In this document: positions 40,202-62,678 of the stretch, piece by piece
Numbering within the stretch: the stretch's first letter is position 1
Layout: every line of letters begins with the position of its first letter
DNA from: Patiria pectinifera
Taxonomy: Eukaryota > Echinodermata > Asteroidea > Valvatida > Asterinidae
Length of the DNA stretch: 64,000 nt
Assembly: GCA_029964075.1 (NCBI GenBank)
Contig: CM057140.1
Span: forward strand, 15,084,643 to 15,148,642
Direction: 5' to 3'
Notes under the pieces: generated by a model
Databases searched by the model: none
What the model saw: the letters and a program-made list of their open reading frames with translations, nothing else
Told to the model about the DNA's origin: nothing
Translations under genes and position numbers: made by a program

Positions 40202-41391
40202 TATTCTTAACAGTATTTGGCGAGGAAATGTTCACAATGTATTGGTCAATTCACTTTGAACAAAGTGTTCCTCATTAAATCGTCAAGTGTTTTCCTGTTA
40301 ATGGATTTATTTGTTTTAACGCAAAAACTACTTTTTCCCGCGATTTTGGACAGCTGCAACACTCTGAAAAAGGGAATTTCATATTGCGCATGCGTGAACT
40401 TGCCCTGCCGAATTATTGTCCGGCCGTATGTTTGAATTTTGAAAAGAAATCATTCAATAACTAAACGTTTCTTTGTTCGATATTTCATTCAAAATAATAA
40501 CTTTTATATTACTAGAAAAATAACAATTGGATTTTTTGGGGGTGCAACTAGAAATATCACGGGGAAATAAATGCATCTTACTTCCAATGTTCCCACGCGC
40601 CTTTAATTAGAATAATAATGAATTATACTTGATTTTATAGTTACTGTCATACAAAACCATCTTTAATTGACCTATCGTCGTTTGCGAGTTAGCCACGCCC
40701 CTTAGACAACCATATGTAATTTTGAAAAAAACTTTTCTTTGTCTCAAATTTTGCGCGTTCCACGTCCATATTTCGCAATCTGCGTTGACACGATTCCATC
40801 GCGATTGGTTAATTATTTGATCATCAGACCATGATCACGTGACCATAAAAATAGTATTCGCTCCTCATTGACAGACTAAAAGTACTTTTTCCTGATACCA
40901 AATTCTAGATTTAGCTAATAATAAAATGACAGTTTAGATCGCTTCAATATACTGTTAGTTAGAAAAAAAATATTTTCACTGTTTTGAATTCACAATCTGA
41001 GTCTAAAAAACATTTACTTCTCATCGGTAAATATGCCAGGATTTTTATCAAGTTTCCCTTTTTTCCTAAATTTGGCAGGTACAATTAATAAAACCCATTT
41101 CAAACCCTCGACCCACATGAGGTTTTATCGGCCTATGCATATCTTCAATATCACCCACAAACTCGGCACCCATTAAGCCCCGCCCATTAAGCCCCGCCCA
41201 ATGGTGTTTTAACCAATCACAACTGTGAATAATGTTATGCGTTCACATAAATTCGACATATAATGCGGTGCGCACGTATGGAAATGTGCGCAGTGGGTGG
41301 GGCCTACTGGTCAGTCAGTTTTACCATTGTGACAACATTTTAGTTTCAAAATATGTTTACCTCATAAGTTTACAACAAACTTTTCTAATTT

Positions 41392-41397
41392 TTTATT
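41392..41397 (-). other. poly(A) signal of T7
   Basis: AATAAA on the minus strand, about 62 bp past the T7 stop codon; the shortest 3' UTR in the cluster. Confidence 0.55.
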
Positions 41398-41458
41398 GGC
41401 CTCATATAAATAAAATCGTAAATAATTTACTCAAATTTTCCTTCAATAATCAGAACGT

Positions 41459-43663
<2,205 letters not shown>

Positions 43664-44210
43664 GATGAGGAATCCAAGTCTGAGATATTCACAGATAAGA
43701 TTCGCTGAGTTAGGAGTCAGACTCGATTAAGCCTTGTGTAGTTCGTTTGATGGCGACCAGTAAGGAGTGCTACTTTCTACACAAGCACGCAGTGTGAATG
43801 GTTGACGGGAGAAACACAGTGATCTGCGAATTCCTCGTATTGCGTAACAAAGCTCATTGGAATAATAAAAGGAGTCTTGCATTTTGTAAAAAAAAAAAAA
43901 AAAAAATGCGAATTTTCGGCATGATGCATGGTAGGCATGAAGTTGGGGCGCCGGTAATTAATTTGAATGCTGTTATTTTATCAAAGTATTTGTTGATTTT
44001 ATTGCTGCTATGTATTTAGATTATTCGGTCACTGGATTCGTTTCCGAGTATTTATTTATTCACTCTAAATTAAAATCATTACCTTGCATTATTATTAAAG
44101 GAGCGCACTTGTATGCCCTCCTGATTGAGCAAGCTGTCAATCAGAATCTCCTACCATCACTCCCGTACTCCATCCCACTTGATACCCACCTCACCCCACC
44201 CACACATCCA

Positions 44211-44232
44211 ACCCCTAACCCCTAACCCCTAC
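44211..44232. repeat. CCCCTAA heptamer run
   Basis: About three copies of CCCCTAA. Telomere-like but not the TTAGGG repeat, and too short to claim an interstitial telomere. Confidence 0.6.
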
Positions 44233-44906
44233 CCCACCCCCAACAAGCACTTGCCCTGAGACACACCGTGTATTTATTAATAGAATTACATTTAGTATTT
44301 TTAAAGTTTGGATTTCAATTTGAAATCTTCATTGGAAATCAAATGTTGTCTAAGTCTGTATGGATTTTATTCCCCAAATTTCACCATTAATCTATCAAGT
44401 TAACTCTAATTTGTCCTCCTTGATTGTAAGCAATTCATATTTTATAATCGAGAGAAATATTACTTATTATTCATATAAGATTCTTTTGCTCATGTGTCCA
44501 GCCTAACTACCAGCATTTCTCCTTCTTGAAATGTTGTAAAACTTAATGGACAGGACAGATAGGATTCGTAATCAACAATGCATAATTTTTTTTTTCAAAA
44601 ATCCATGACAAAATGTCTGAAGACTGACACATTTGATTGTTTTCTGGGAAAGAATTCTTCGGTAAGATTCATTTAAAGCCGAGATTTATAATACATCTGT
44701 ATTTTGATCCATAATTTTGTGACAACCCAGCACAGTAATAAATATAATTCTGTTTGAATATATCTCAATTAATAAGACAACTGAAAGAAGACAGATGGAA
44801 TATATGGTTTCATTTCCCCCTTGGAATACGACTTGAGTTATTGTATACTTCGTGAATTGGATACATGCACAATCGAAGGCCAAAATGGTTCATAATTTGT
44901 TCTTAA

Positions 44907-45421
44907 AGGGAATATACATCATTTGCTTTTGCTGTAATTTTCAGAAATGGATGGAATTGGGGGGTTGGAAATATATAGCAAATATAGTGTCACTGACTTT
45001 TTGAGGTTTTGGGTTCGAAAATGCTATAAAAACCAAGAAAATCAATCATTTTCCTGTAGTCTGGTTCCCTGACTCCATATAAGAAGAAACAGAGCAGTTT
45101 ACATACATTGGGGAATTGTAAGGTCAGGGAACCAGTCTCGCTGGCTTGTACCCGTTCATAGGTGTGTAATCGATTGCAAACAAGTGCGATGGTCAATTGG
45201 GGCCAGTATTTGAAAAAAAAGCCAGTTTTTTTCCAACGCTGATCGGCCGATCAGCGTTGGAAATTGATACCAAAATAACACTTTTCTTGAAAATGACAGT
45301 ATACCAGGTGCCATGATTTTACAGGATGCTTTACACTGTCATTCACTAACAGTCCAGCAAGGTATTTCAAAATGATTTGGTAGTTTTATTTTTTGATGTT
45401 TGCAAATGTTGTATTTTCCCT
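44907..45421. mobile_element. MITE copy D (TTAA type), with empty site in the paired arm
   Basis: Ends AGGGAATATACATCATTTGC and, inverted, AGGGAAAATACAACATTTGC (18 of 20 match). TTAA on both sides (44903-44906, 45422-45425). The paired arm at 57061-57090 reads GAACATTTTAAGAACAAATT with a single TTAA (57073-57076) and no insert. Contains a perfect 34-nt palindrome at 45230-45263 centred on CGGCCG and a perfect 13-bp inverted pair CTGGTTCCCTGAC (45061-45073, 45123-45135). No coding sequence. TTAA targets are typical of piggyBac and Kolobok transposases; AGGGAA ends recall Xenopus T2-type MITEs. Confidence 0.93.
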
Positions 45422-45466
45422 TTAAAATGTTCAGTATAAATAACATTAAACACATCTTAAACTCAC

Positions 45467-45469
45467 CAT
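45467..45469 (-). other. orphan or alternative Met-only first exon (minus strand)
   Basis: ATG followed by GTGAGTTTAAG on the minus strand, in TCCATCAACATGGTGAGTTT, identical to the T10 first exon context. It sits in the left inverted arm with a matching TATA box, octamer and CCAAT. The nearest downstream acceptor on this strand is T7 exon 2 (43009). It is either the ancestral or alternative promoter of T7, or a promoter left without a gene. Confidence 0.7.
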
Positions 45470-45614
45470 GTTGATGGATTTGAAGTGAAATTACTAGGAC
45501 TATTTCCGAGAAAGTAATTTTTGTAATATGCTTGGCAGCCTCGCCTCTCCTAGGCCTTACAGACGTCGTAGCTGCAATGGAGCCGATGACAGTGAATAGG
45601 ATTTCTCATACACA

Positions 45615-45622
45615 TTTTTATA
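45615..45622 (-). promoter_or_regulatory. TATA box of the minus-strand promoter paired with T10
   Basis: TATAAAAA on the minus strand, 146 bp before the ATG at 45469. An ATGCAAAT octamer (about 45640) and GACCAATCACTGG (about 45675) also match the T10 promoter. Confidence 0.7.
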
Positions 45623-46168
45623 ACGTATACAACGCGTACATTTGCATATCCAAGGCGCGCGTTCTGGGCCAGTGATTGGTCAATCTTTGATCGTCTGCTC
45701 AGTGATGGGATGCAGTCCCTGCATTGGCAACCCAGCATCTTTGCGGCATCTTGCTCGCATCTTGTTTTTGTCTTAATCTCTCGGGTCATTGGTAGTCTTG
45801 ATACAAGACGGCTTTGAGGCGTGTTTACTTCATCAGCTGCAGGTATCAAAAGTCCAAAAACTCAAATAATATCTTCACTGCTTCAAAAAGGAAACCATTT
45901 TACTGAATTATTTCATTTTTTCTTGCCATTAATTTTGTGACTTTCGCAGGCACACATATTGAGTCATTGTTTGGGTTGGTTAAATGTATGGAACTCCCCT
46001 CCTGGACACGCCCATTAATTTGAAGCAGTAATGGTCTTTTTGTCCATTTAGTTGATGGTTTTTACGGTCAGGGTAACTCATTTTGGCAGAATCAGAGAGA
46101 ATTTCACAGGTATTTAATTTATTAATGCATATTTTTTTCCATTCTTTGTTTCAATTTTAAAACTTATT

Positions 46169-46422
46169 AAAATATTTTCGGACTAAAACACCTCTCCCTT
46201 TTTTTTTATAGAGAAAACGATCAGGAAATACTTAATAACTCGCCATGGTCTTAATACACAACCACCAAAATTTGACGTCACGAAACTACACCTGTCTTCA
46301 TTTTTTGTAACAATAATAAATATTGATGGTTTGAGAAGCCAAATTTAATTACGCAATGAGATCCCTTCTTGAGTTTTACTCTACGATAAAAATCCACGAC
46401 ACTTTTGGTTGCCGACCATCTT
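46169..46422. repeat. direct repeat, copy 2
   Basis: Same sequence as T7 intron 1 at 43367-43612. It abuts the inner end of the left inverted arm (46165), so it is probably a piece of a lost or duplicated T7-type first intron. Confidence 0.85.
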
Positions 46423-47140
46423 TGTTTGCTTCAATACAAAAGGGGGACAAATAGTTCCCAATAATTATATCTTTTTTGTGAATAATTTTTACCAGTCCGA
46501 CCGTATATACAGCGCCCTCTTGCTCAGTTTCTGACTTTCGTTTTCGTTATGCACTGCCAAAACTTGATTTAAAAAAATATATATTAATATAAAAACAGTG
46601 TGTGGCGAAATCTCATTATAGGCAACAGTCATGCGATTTCAGGGATGATTGAAATTCGCCCACCGCTCGATGGCTGTGGATTTTATGATTGGTCAATTGC
46701 GCCCTCTACGGGGTTACTTGAAAATCTAACAAACTATATAACAAGGTAATACAATCAAAACGATTCCGCAAGTATTTATAAATCTATAGGCCTGTTGGGC
46801 TGAATTGCATACCTCCGCCTCCCAATCCCCTCGTCAATTACGAAAACCACAGAGATACTCTTTAGTCTTCCCTGGTATATGCCCTCTTCGAGAATGTAAC
46901 ACGGATGAACAGCGCACGTGGACCAATGAAATTTAGTGCCCTCCTCCTTGTCCTGTATGTTAAGGTTAGATACCCTTCCCCTCTCTGACGAAGTGTTTTC
47001 CTTTCCACATAATTTGAACTATTTGCCTATCGACATAATCATTCTGCACTTTTTATCTTCATACCCATTTCCTGTTCAAAGTCAGCACTAAACAAATTAC
47101 AAAACGCAATCAGTCTTTCTTCAACCCGTTTCTGAAAAGT

Positions 47141-47146
47141 TTTATT
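47141..47146 (-). other. poly(A) signal of T8 (candidate)
   Basis: AATAAA on the minus strand about 415 bp past the T8 stop. Confidence 0.45.
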
Positions 47147-47560
47147 GGTCGACAAAATAACATGTACTTCCAATTTAAAAAAAACAAGTCGATAATAATA
47201 ATTTATCGAAATGATTTTGACCTGCACCTATACCTCCGCAGTCTGCTCCATGTGATGGGACTCGATTTGCATCCTAACTCGCCAATATTGAATCCGGATC
47301 AATCAATTAGTAACCGTTTTCTCCAGTTAAAAAAAGCTTTGTTGTCTATTGCCAACCCAACGAAAACCACCTTTAAATCACTCGAAAATGACTGTTTTCC
47401 TCACAACTTAGATCCCATGTTTGTCAATAATGTCCAAATATGGCGCAATTAATAATTATATAGCGCACCCGTACTATACGTACCGATTTGAAACATATTT
47501 CATAAAAAAAAATCATCTTGAAATGTAAGGGTTAGTTAGTTGCGTCATAATGACGTTAGA

Positions 47561-49894
<2,334 letters not shown>

Positions 49895-52373
49895 GATGCA
49901 GGTGAAGATTAACGAATCTGGAGGAAGTTAGTATATGCGAAGAAAAGGTTGTTTTTTTGCTGGACACGTATTGCTTCGATGCAGCCTCGCGTTCAAATGG
50001 TGCACGTACAGCAACGTCGAGTATCTTATGTGGGTATCCACTCTGCGCTGTGATTTGCCCGTTCGTTACCATCGTTACTGACTCATAACCTTGTGACCAA
50101 TCCCATTTACACGACAAACTGAACTGGCAAAACAGACCAAACCAAAATCCGTGCAGTCAGCGCCAGGTTGGTGGCGATGATTTTGATTAATTTGCCCTCT
50201 GATTTTTTTATTTTAATTCCGATTCATCAAATTTCTTAGTTGTTTCGCATCAATGCATATTCGTCCCTAACCGTCATCTAATTTTCTTTTCATGGCGAGG
50301 TTTTCCCCCTCCATTCATATTGAAATATCTAGCCAGTGGGAGCTCATTGTGAAAATGGTCACCAGCCTTCAACTACCAATTGCCCAAGGCAGGGACAAAA
50401 TTTCCACAAAAATCTCATTGAAAGTCAGAAAAATGGGATGTCGAAAGCAGGTGTACAGGAACACGAACTACCCGCCATTTTTTGACGTAAAAAAACAATG
50501 TGTTGGCAAGGTAACCGTAATCTTAACGACGCAAACAGATGAACCGGCCCTTGCTAATCAATAGCATTGATGAGTTAAAACACTGGAATAACGTAGTATA
50601 TCGCTCTAGGCCTTTATACATTTGAACTGAGAATTTGCACTTTCGCTGTTTACCTGTGTTCTTTTCCAATGTATGATAAACCTTACTGATCAGGCATTTC
50701 ATCTTGTTTGTAGACCTTGTTATCACTATTATATTCAGACAAATTTTATTCACGAATTTAAGGATGATAAGCAACACATTGTAGGTGCATAATCTTTTAG
50801 GACGTTTGCCATAGAACCGTTTCCTTTTATTCGGTCATGATGTTTTTATGGATATTTTATTGGTACAACTAAAGGTTGTCTGCATCAGATGCAAATTTAA
50901 ATATACGATTGATGAGTCACATGTAAAGCTAGCTATCCAGGAGAATAGGGAGTCGTGACTATAAATGAAAAACGACAGCCCTGTACTGCACACGGTGTCT
51001 CGAATCACCAGACGCTGTGTTTACGTTACGTTTCCCTTGACTGTTGCCGTCGTTGGGGGGGACCCGAGGGCAGAAGAAGCTAAAGTCCTCCTCCATGCTG
51101 TTCTGTCAGCGGCCTGCACTAGGAGTTCTGACATATTCATGTTTGTCCATTCCTTGACATTGTCTACCCAGCTCTTCCGTTATCGTCCTCACCTGTGTTT
51201 AACCTTGATTAATTATGTGCATGGCGATACTGAGTTTCGGAACAAGCAAGTCGAAAAATTCGTGCGAGAATTTCGAGAATTTTGTTATTTCTTTTTTGAA
51301 AGATGGCTCAAGGCCAACTGTACCTACATGGGGAGATGTCGATTCAAGGATCTGACTTGAAGTGATCCATTTTTTACATGTACAGACTAAAACTGGTAAT
51401 GTGTACTTCATGTTGAAAACAGAAATTAATTACAGACAATAAAACAGAGATGAAAACCTAAGTCGATGGCGTGAAATTCAAAGAAGCTTTCACTAATTTC
51501 CTCTTATAAGACTTAAAAAGCCTGCATTACCAAGAAAGAATTTGAATCTTCGTCAAAAAGTGGAATGACATGATAAATGGGAATTAGGCCTCGAGAAGAC
51601 TAAGAGGGTACTGAAGCCAAGTAAATAATCCAACTGTTCTGGAGGTCTTGAGTTCTAAAAGCTGGTAATGCTTAAACCAACTTCGTACTCGTAAATAGCC
51701 TTCGTAGATAGCCTTGAAGGAATATGAACCCTAGGGCAAGGTTTGAAAAACATGAAAACTAGCCACTGCTTAAAAAAAAGCAGCGTGCCGTTTTGATCAT
51801 AATAATATCGCAGTAAAGAAAATGGTTACTGTTTCTTCACAATTTATTGATGATGTTGTATTTGGCTGTATCCTCTCTGTTGATGTTGCAGGTGTCTTAT
51901 TGTCTGTTGTTTCCGTCCTCATCATCACGGTAGCCATGCCAACGGGCCGCATCCCCAACACGCCTGTTGGAATATGAACGTAAACGTAAACACGACCATG
52001 GTTTATCGTTAGGCCTAAACTAGCACCGTGCAACACACGTATACACCACAGGAGACCAAATCTTTGAATGCCCTTTGAACACACAATGCTTAACTGACTT
52101 TATGTCTCCCCAAAATTTGAAAGGATTTTTGACCTCGGTTCTTGTTGATTTGACTAGCTATTCAAAGCTCGACGTCGGTTTGGTCGTTTCAATCGCAAAT
52201 TCATAAAGAAAGAAGTTTGTAAGGGAATGCAATGATGCGATGATATGTATGGGGGACATGATTAAACTAACAATCATCATACGGATAGCAAATATATTAT
52301 TGAAATCTAAATGCATAGCAACCGTGGATGGAGTAACTTCCGATTAGTGTTTGAAGGTGGGCCAGTCAACAAC

Positions 52374-52447
52374 CCATTGCGATGGTGACAAACCGACCAA
52401 TCACGACTCACGATCCATTGCGATGGTGACGAACTGACCAATCGTGG
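52374..52447 (+). promoter_or_regulatory. tandem CCAAT-containing promoter repeat of T9
   Basis: Two copies 41 bp apart (52374 and 52415): CCATTGCGATGGTGAC, then a variable AAACC/GAACT, then GACCAATC. Each ends in a CCAAT box. They lie 20-90 bp upstream of the TATA box at 52466. The T8 promoter has related GATGGTAACGAAC and GTGACCAATC pieces. Confidence 0.8.
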
Positions 52448-52465
52448 AGCACGACTGGGAGCGGG

Positions 52466-52472
52466 TATAAAA
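52466..52472 (+). promoter_or_regulatory. TATA box of T9
   Basis: TATAAAA in GCGGGTATAAAATCAGATG, 124 bp before the T9 ATG. Confidence 0.78.
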
Positions 52473-52589
52473 TCAGATGCGTTGCCAGAAACATCATTTG
52501 AACGTAACGCTGCATCGAAGCCGTACGCGTCCAAGAGCATCAACTTTCCCCGAACTTCTCCATCCACTTTAACACTTCGAAACTTCATC

Positions 52590-55113
<2,524 letters not shown>

Positions 55114-55630
55114 TCTCCTTTAGGGTACCACCACTACCTTGACCGCCATATCTGCCTTATTCAAAAACCCTAAACTTTAAAAAAAAGAAAATGTAGTCAC
55201 ACTTCCTTCTTGTAGACTCTGTCAAAAGAATCGAAATTTGTTTGAAGTTAACAATGTTGAAGTACTATAGCTTATACCTTTGTGAACATTGTCCCAGTTT
55301 AAAACCAGTTTTATGACCCTGTATTGAGTATAAATCGTCTCCCGTCCAGAAACATATGTCTTATGCCAGTCAACTCACCTCCATTTGCAGCACCAAAATA
55401 TATTTTGAGTATTTGCACTTGTACCAAAGGACATTCTAGGAAAGTAATCATTCTCCTCTTCGCACGTGGCAGCTACGATATACTTACCGAATTCAGCAAC
55501 TCTTAAATTCAGATATTTTATGACTTCTGTTTGTTGTCTCGTTGACTCTGAAATAACTTTATAGGAAATTCCGGTATTAAAAAAAAATATATTATGTGTG
55601 TTTTGTAAAAAAAAAAAGTCACAGTCCAAG

Positions 55631-55636
55631 AATAAA
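55631..55636 (+). other. poly(A) signal of T9
   Basis: AATAAATAAA begins here, about 520 bp past the stop. Confidence 0.5.
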
Positions 55637-56875
55637 TAAAGTGATTGTTAAAAATATTCCAGTGGATTTATAATTCGTATCTATATTCCGTTCACTAAAA
55701 ATAAAGGTAAAATAAATTCGAGAATTAAGTTTTGGAATTGAATAAACTAATGGGGGGGGGGGTTTAGACAACAGAAAGAGAAAGGGGGCTGAGTAAGTCC
55801 AGAGTAACCTTGTGCACATCAAAGAAGAAAGTCCCCCCCCACCCTAAATATTTCATGATTCCGTAAAATTAGTTTTTTATTATTTAATTAAAAGAGATGA
55901 GCTACATTGTTGCCCTTACTAATATTTTTTTAATACATATAACAAATTTAAGACCTATACATCTACATGTATAATTTTGTGATATAAAAGGTCAGGATTC
56001 TGATGAAATCGCTAAAATGCATAAAACATAATTTTGTCAAAAGCAAACACATTTCGGCGCCCTCAAATTCTCCTTTTCAACAAATTTAATGGCCCATGAG
56101 GAAAATTATAATATTTTCGCCAAATAAAAAATGCATCGAGCCATCAGTGTAAATAAGCACCCGGTTTGACAATTATGAATGAGGGGCGAGCGCCCCGTCA
56201 AGAGACTAAGCCTAGGCTATCAATGCAATCTGAGGTCATGCGCCACTGATGAATCATCGCGTGTAAGGCAATGAAAAAAAGGCCCTGTTATCATTATTAT
56301 AATGAGGCATTTGTGATTGACTAGTCTTAATTCTGGACGCAAAGTTTTAAAATTGAAACAAAGAATGGAAAAAAATATGCATTAATAAATTAAATTCCTG
56401 TGAAATTCTCTCTGATTCTGACAAAATGAGTTACCCTGACCGTAAAAACCATCAACTAAAATGGACAAAATGACCATTACTGCTTCAAATTAATGGGCGT
56501 GTCCGGGAGGGGAGTTCCACACATTCAACCAACCCAAACAATGACTCAATATGTGTGCCTGCGAAAGTCACAACATTAATGGCAAGAAAAAAATGAAACA
56601 ATTCAGTAAAATGGTTTCCATTTTGAAGCAGTGAAGATATTATTTGAGTTATTGGACTTTTAATACCTGCAGCTGATGAAGTAAACACGCCTCAAAGCCG
56701 TCTTGTATCAAGACTACCAATGACCCGAGAGATTAAGACAAAAAGCAAGATGCCGCAATATGCTGGGTTGCTAATGCAGGGACTGCATCCCATCACTGAG
56801 CAGACGATCAAAGATTGACCAATCACTGGCCCAGAACGCGCGCCTTGGACATGCAAATGTACGCGTTGTATACGT

Positions 56876-56883
56876 TATAAAAA
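56876..56883 (+). promoter_or_regulatory. TATA box of T10
   Basis: TATAAAAA in GTTATAAAAATG, 153 bp before the ATG. Just upstream are ATGCAAAT (56851-56858) and CCAAT (56819-56823), all three conserved in the inverted copy. Confidence 0.75.
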
Positions 56884-57028
56884 TGTTTATGAGAAATCCC
56901 ATTCACTGTCATCGGCTCCATCGCAGCTACGACGTCTGTAAGGCCTAGGAGAGGCGAGGCTGCCAAGCACATTACAAAAATTACTTTCTCGGAAATATTC
57001 CCAGTAACTTCACTTTAAATCCATCAAC

Positions 57029-60302
<3,274 letters not shown>

Positions 60303-61080
60303 ATCCGGTCAAATAATGACGACTGGCATCAAGAAAGAAAATAGTATTCGAGTTAGATGTCCATATACCAACCCAAAAATAAGCAGTGAACTGTCAGACT
60401 TTCTATCATGGATTTCACAAGAACTGCTCCAGTGAGAAATACCTGCACAACCATCTGAATCAGTTAGAATGGAAAAAAATAATAGCAAGTCATGAGGTGT
60501 TTTATCACAATCTTATTCTCATCTACAAAATCAAGAAAGCATTCGACTCTAGATATTGATGAAGAAGAAAAATCCCACCAACTTAACAATTATTCTCAGT
60601 TTGGAAGAGACACGTTTCGTCAACGCTCAGACTATTCCATCGTTTTTGGATTCTGGTTCATGCCTTCTTCAGTAAAAAAAAATATCATCAGTACATGTAC
60701 AGCGCAATTTTGCGGTCATCATTTACATTCACATACTCCTGCAGAATCCCAGCGTCTTCTGATTGATGTTGCTCGTATCAGAAAGCTTCTAACAAGCTCC
60801 ACGCAGATATAATGGCTGAATATGCATCAAAAAGCAAAACCGTTATGGAAATAATCAATTCATGTTGGCACGTTCTGACAAAGCAGAAAATATTTTTGCC
60901 TGCATGTAAAAACTCAATCTTACTCCGCAAAAGTTTAAGTGGAACATGCACATGCACCACCACTTTGAAATACTGTGCAATACTGCTTTTGAGCCAGAAG
61001 AACAACAAAATATCATCGCAAGAGCTAGACCCTTTAACCGTAATTGAATGAATTTCTATCTGTGTTGTTGTGTCTGTTTA

Positions 61081-61086
61081 AATAAA
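61081..61086 (+). other. poly(A) signal of T10 (candidate)
   Basis: AATAAA, about 780 bp past the stop. Confidence 0.4.
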
Positions 61087-62678
61087 GATAAAAATACATA
61101 ATGTACAGTACCCTCCAACTACGGTGTGACTAATTTGACCCAGATGGCTTTTAAGTTTCAGATTGTCTCCAAGACATTATCCTCGTCTCCCTCATTAAGC
61201 CCATCTACACGTTCCAAAAGACAGACGAAATTGCTCCATAAATCGATGAGCACAAGCTGTCGACTTGTTTTATTGCCTCCACGGTTCAAAGCGCTAAACG
61301 CTGAATCTGAACCAACCCTCTATCCATCAAATTCATCAGGCATAATTGATTTTCTAATTAACGGTAGGGACTGAATCTCTTTTTTACTAGATATCTAGCA
61401 ACAAAAGAAGAACAACAATTCAAAACTCAAATCCTTACTGACCCAGCTGGAGGGCTAGATACATTTTGTCGATGAAATTCTTCAATCACAAGGCCACAAA
61501 ACCACTAATAATGGCGGCTGCCCATAACCAAACAATAAAGGGGGAAACATGCCGAAGAGAAAGTAAGAATCTATTAAATTAGTTATTATTTAGATAAGAA
61601 CTTGCCATTCTGTAAAAGGGAGTTGAATTAATAGCCAACAGCCAACACGTGTAATGGAAATTTACATGTCAGGGAAATTTACCTCAATGTTTTCACACCA
61701 GCCCGATGTGAATTCAAAATGCCGTCCAACGAAAACAAATTATAACCATTTCCCCTGAAAATATATGAACCTCAATAGTTCGGCTGTCTGCATACTCAGC
61801 GTGAATGCCGCATTACAAAGCATTCCGCTCCAGTTCACAACAGACATTTTTTTCCTGTTAAAAGGTGCGACTACAACAAAGCTCCGAGCTCTCTGACAAT
61901 ATGGCTTTATGCAAATTAGCGCAGGAGCGCCGCATAATGACTCAGAAACGATGACGTCATCGTGCCCAGAGGCTGTTCGCTGGTTTATGCATGCATTACT
62001 CATCGTTGAAATATTATGGAGAATATAATTTGACATTGTATGCCTCCTACATTATAAATTTTGCTGCCTGGTACCCGGCGATGTTTTGATGTATTCAATC
62101 GACAACTGTTTTTGTAGTACCAGTGAATCAAATTGTGTAAAAATGAAACTGAAAATAAAATGCATATTGAGTGGTAATGATTAACTCATTCATTCCGAAC
62201 GGCGGCACAAATTCGGGTCTAGTACCGATTCTCCTTATGGTAAATTACAAATTTTAATAAAAATCCTAAAATCGGTTTTAAATATAAATAAAGTGAAAAA
62301 AATTAAAGTAACTGAAATTGACTAACTTCACGTAATTGACTTATTTCACGTAAGTCGGAAGCCGTCTAAGTCCCAGAAACCTTTCCAGTTTCTTTGGGGG
62401 GGGGGGCAATCCTTTCAATGGTGTATTGTAATTTCCTTTCAAATGGGAAAACTATGCCATCACTGAAAGATGAGAAGAAACTCTATTCAAGAAAGAGAAC
62501 TTAAGATCGTTTGTCTGCAAATTAAGATAATTTGGGTTGAAAGGCTTGGCCGCTGATCGCCTAAAATCAAACTCGATTTGATTTCAAAATTGCCTCAAGG
62601 CTCCTGAGGAAAGGCTACTTAGGAGATGGATGCTGTTCCTAAATGAAAGACGACATCCCGTAGGGAGGGCAACCGCTC

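Larger units (their letters stand above)
36257..41458. other. convergent intergenic T6-T7, transposon and SINE rich
   Basis: No gene supported. From left to right: T6 3' UTR interrupted by a Tc1-like deletion derivative (36534-37124), AATAAA at 37306-37311, tRNA-derived repeats (37845-38430), 38431-39339 with nothing recognised, a hAT MITE (39340-39531), a foldback element (39556-40201), then AT-rich DNA to the T7 poly(A) site. Near 41160-41200 there are two CCCATTAAGCCCCGCC repeats. Confidence 0.6.
44285..46165. repeat. inverted repeat, left arm
   Basis: Reverse complement of 57694-56341. Matches include TTACATTTAGTATTTTTAAA at the outer end and TTCTTTGTTTCAATTTTAAA at the inner end, with the promoter and Met exon between. 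It is longer than the right arm by about 520 bp because MITE copy D is inserted at 44907-45421. Confidence 0.92.
43664..47560. other. region between T7 first exon and T8 3' end
   Basis: No complete gene. Holds the T7 upstream flank, a short CCCCTAA run (44211-44232), the left inverted arm (44285-46165) with MITE copy D and a minus-strand promoter plus Met exon, the second direct repeat (46169-46422), then DNA with nothing recognised to 47140 and the T8 poly(A) region. Confidence 0.65.
49895..52589. other. divergent intergenic T8-T9
   Basis: No gene supported. Both ends are promoters: T8 (49895 to about 50150, with ATTGGTCACAAGG on the minus strand) and T9 (about 52370-52589). The 2.2 kb between has scattered short open frames without recognisable motifs. 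It is the centre of the mirror-image block. Confidence 0.6.
55114..57028. other. intergenic T9-T10
   Basis: No gene supported. T9 3' UTR with AATAAA at 55631-55636 (two overlapping hexamers), then AT-rich DNA. From 56341 it is the right inverted arm, which contains the T10 promoter. Confidence 0.6.

Noticed and set aside
44211-44232. Interstitial telomere repeat
   Set aside because: The unit is CCCCTAA, not CCCTAA, and only about three copies exist.
60492-60812. 106-codon open frame downstream of T10
   Set aside because: No recognisable motif, no splice or promoter context, and it lies in the probable T10 3' UTR.
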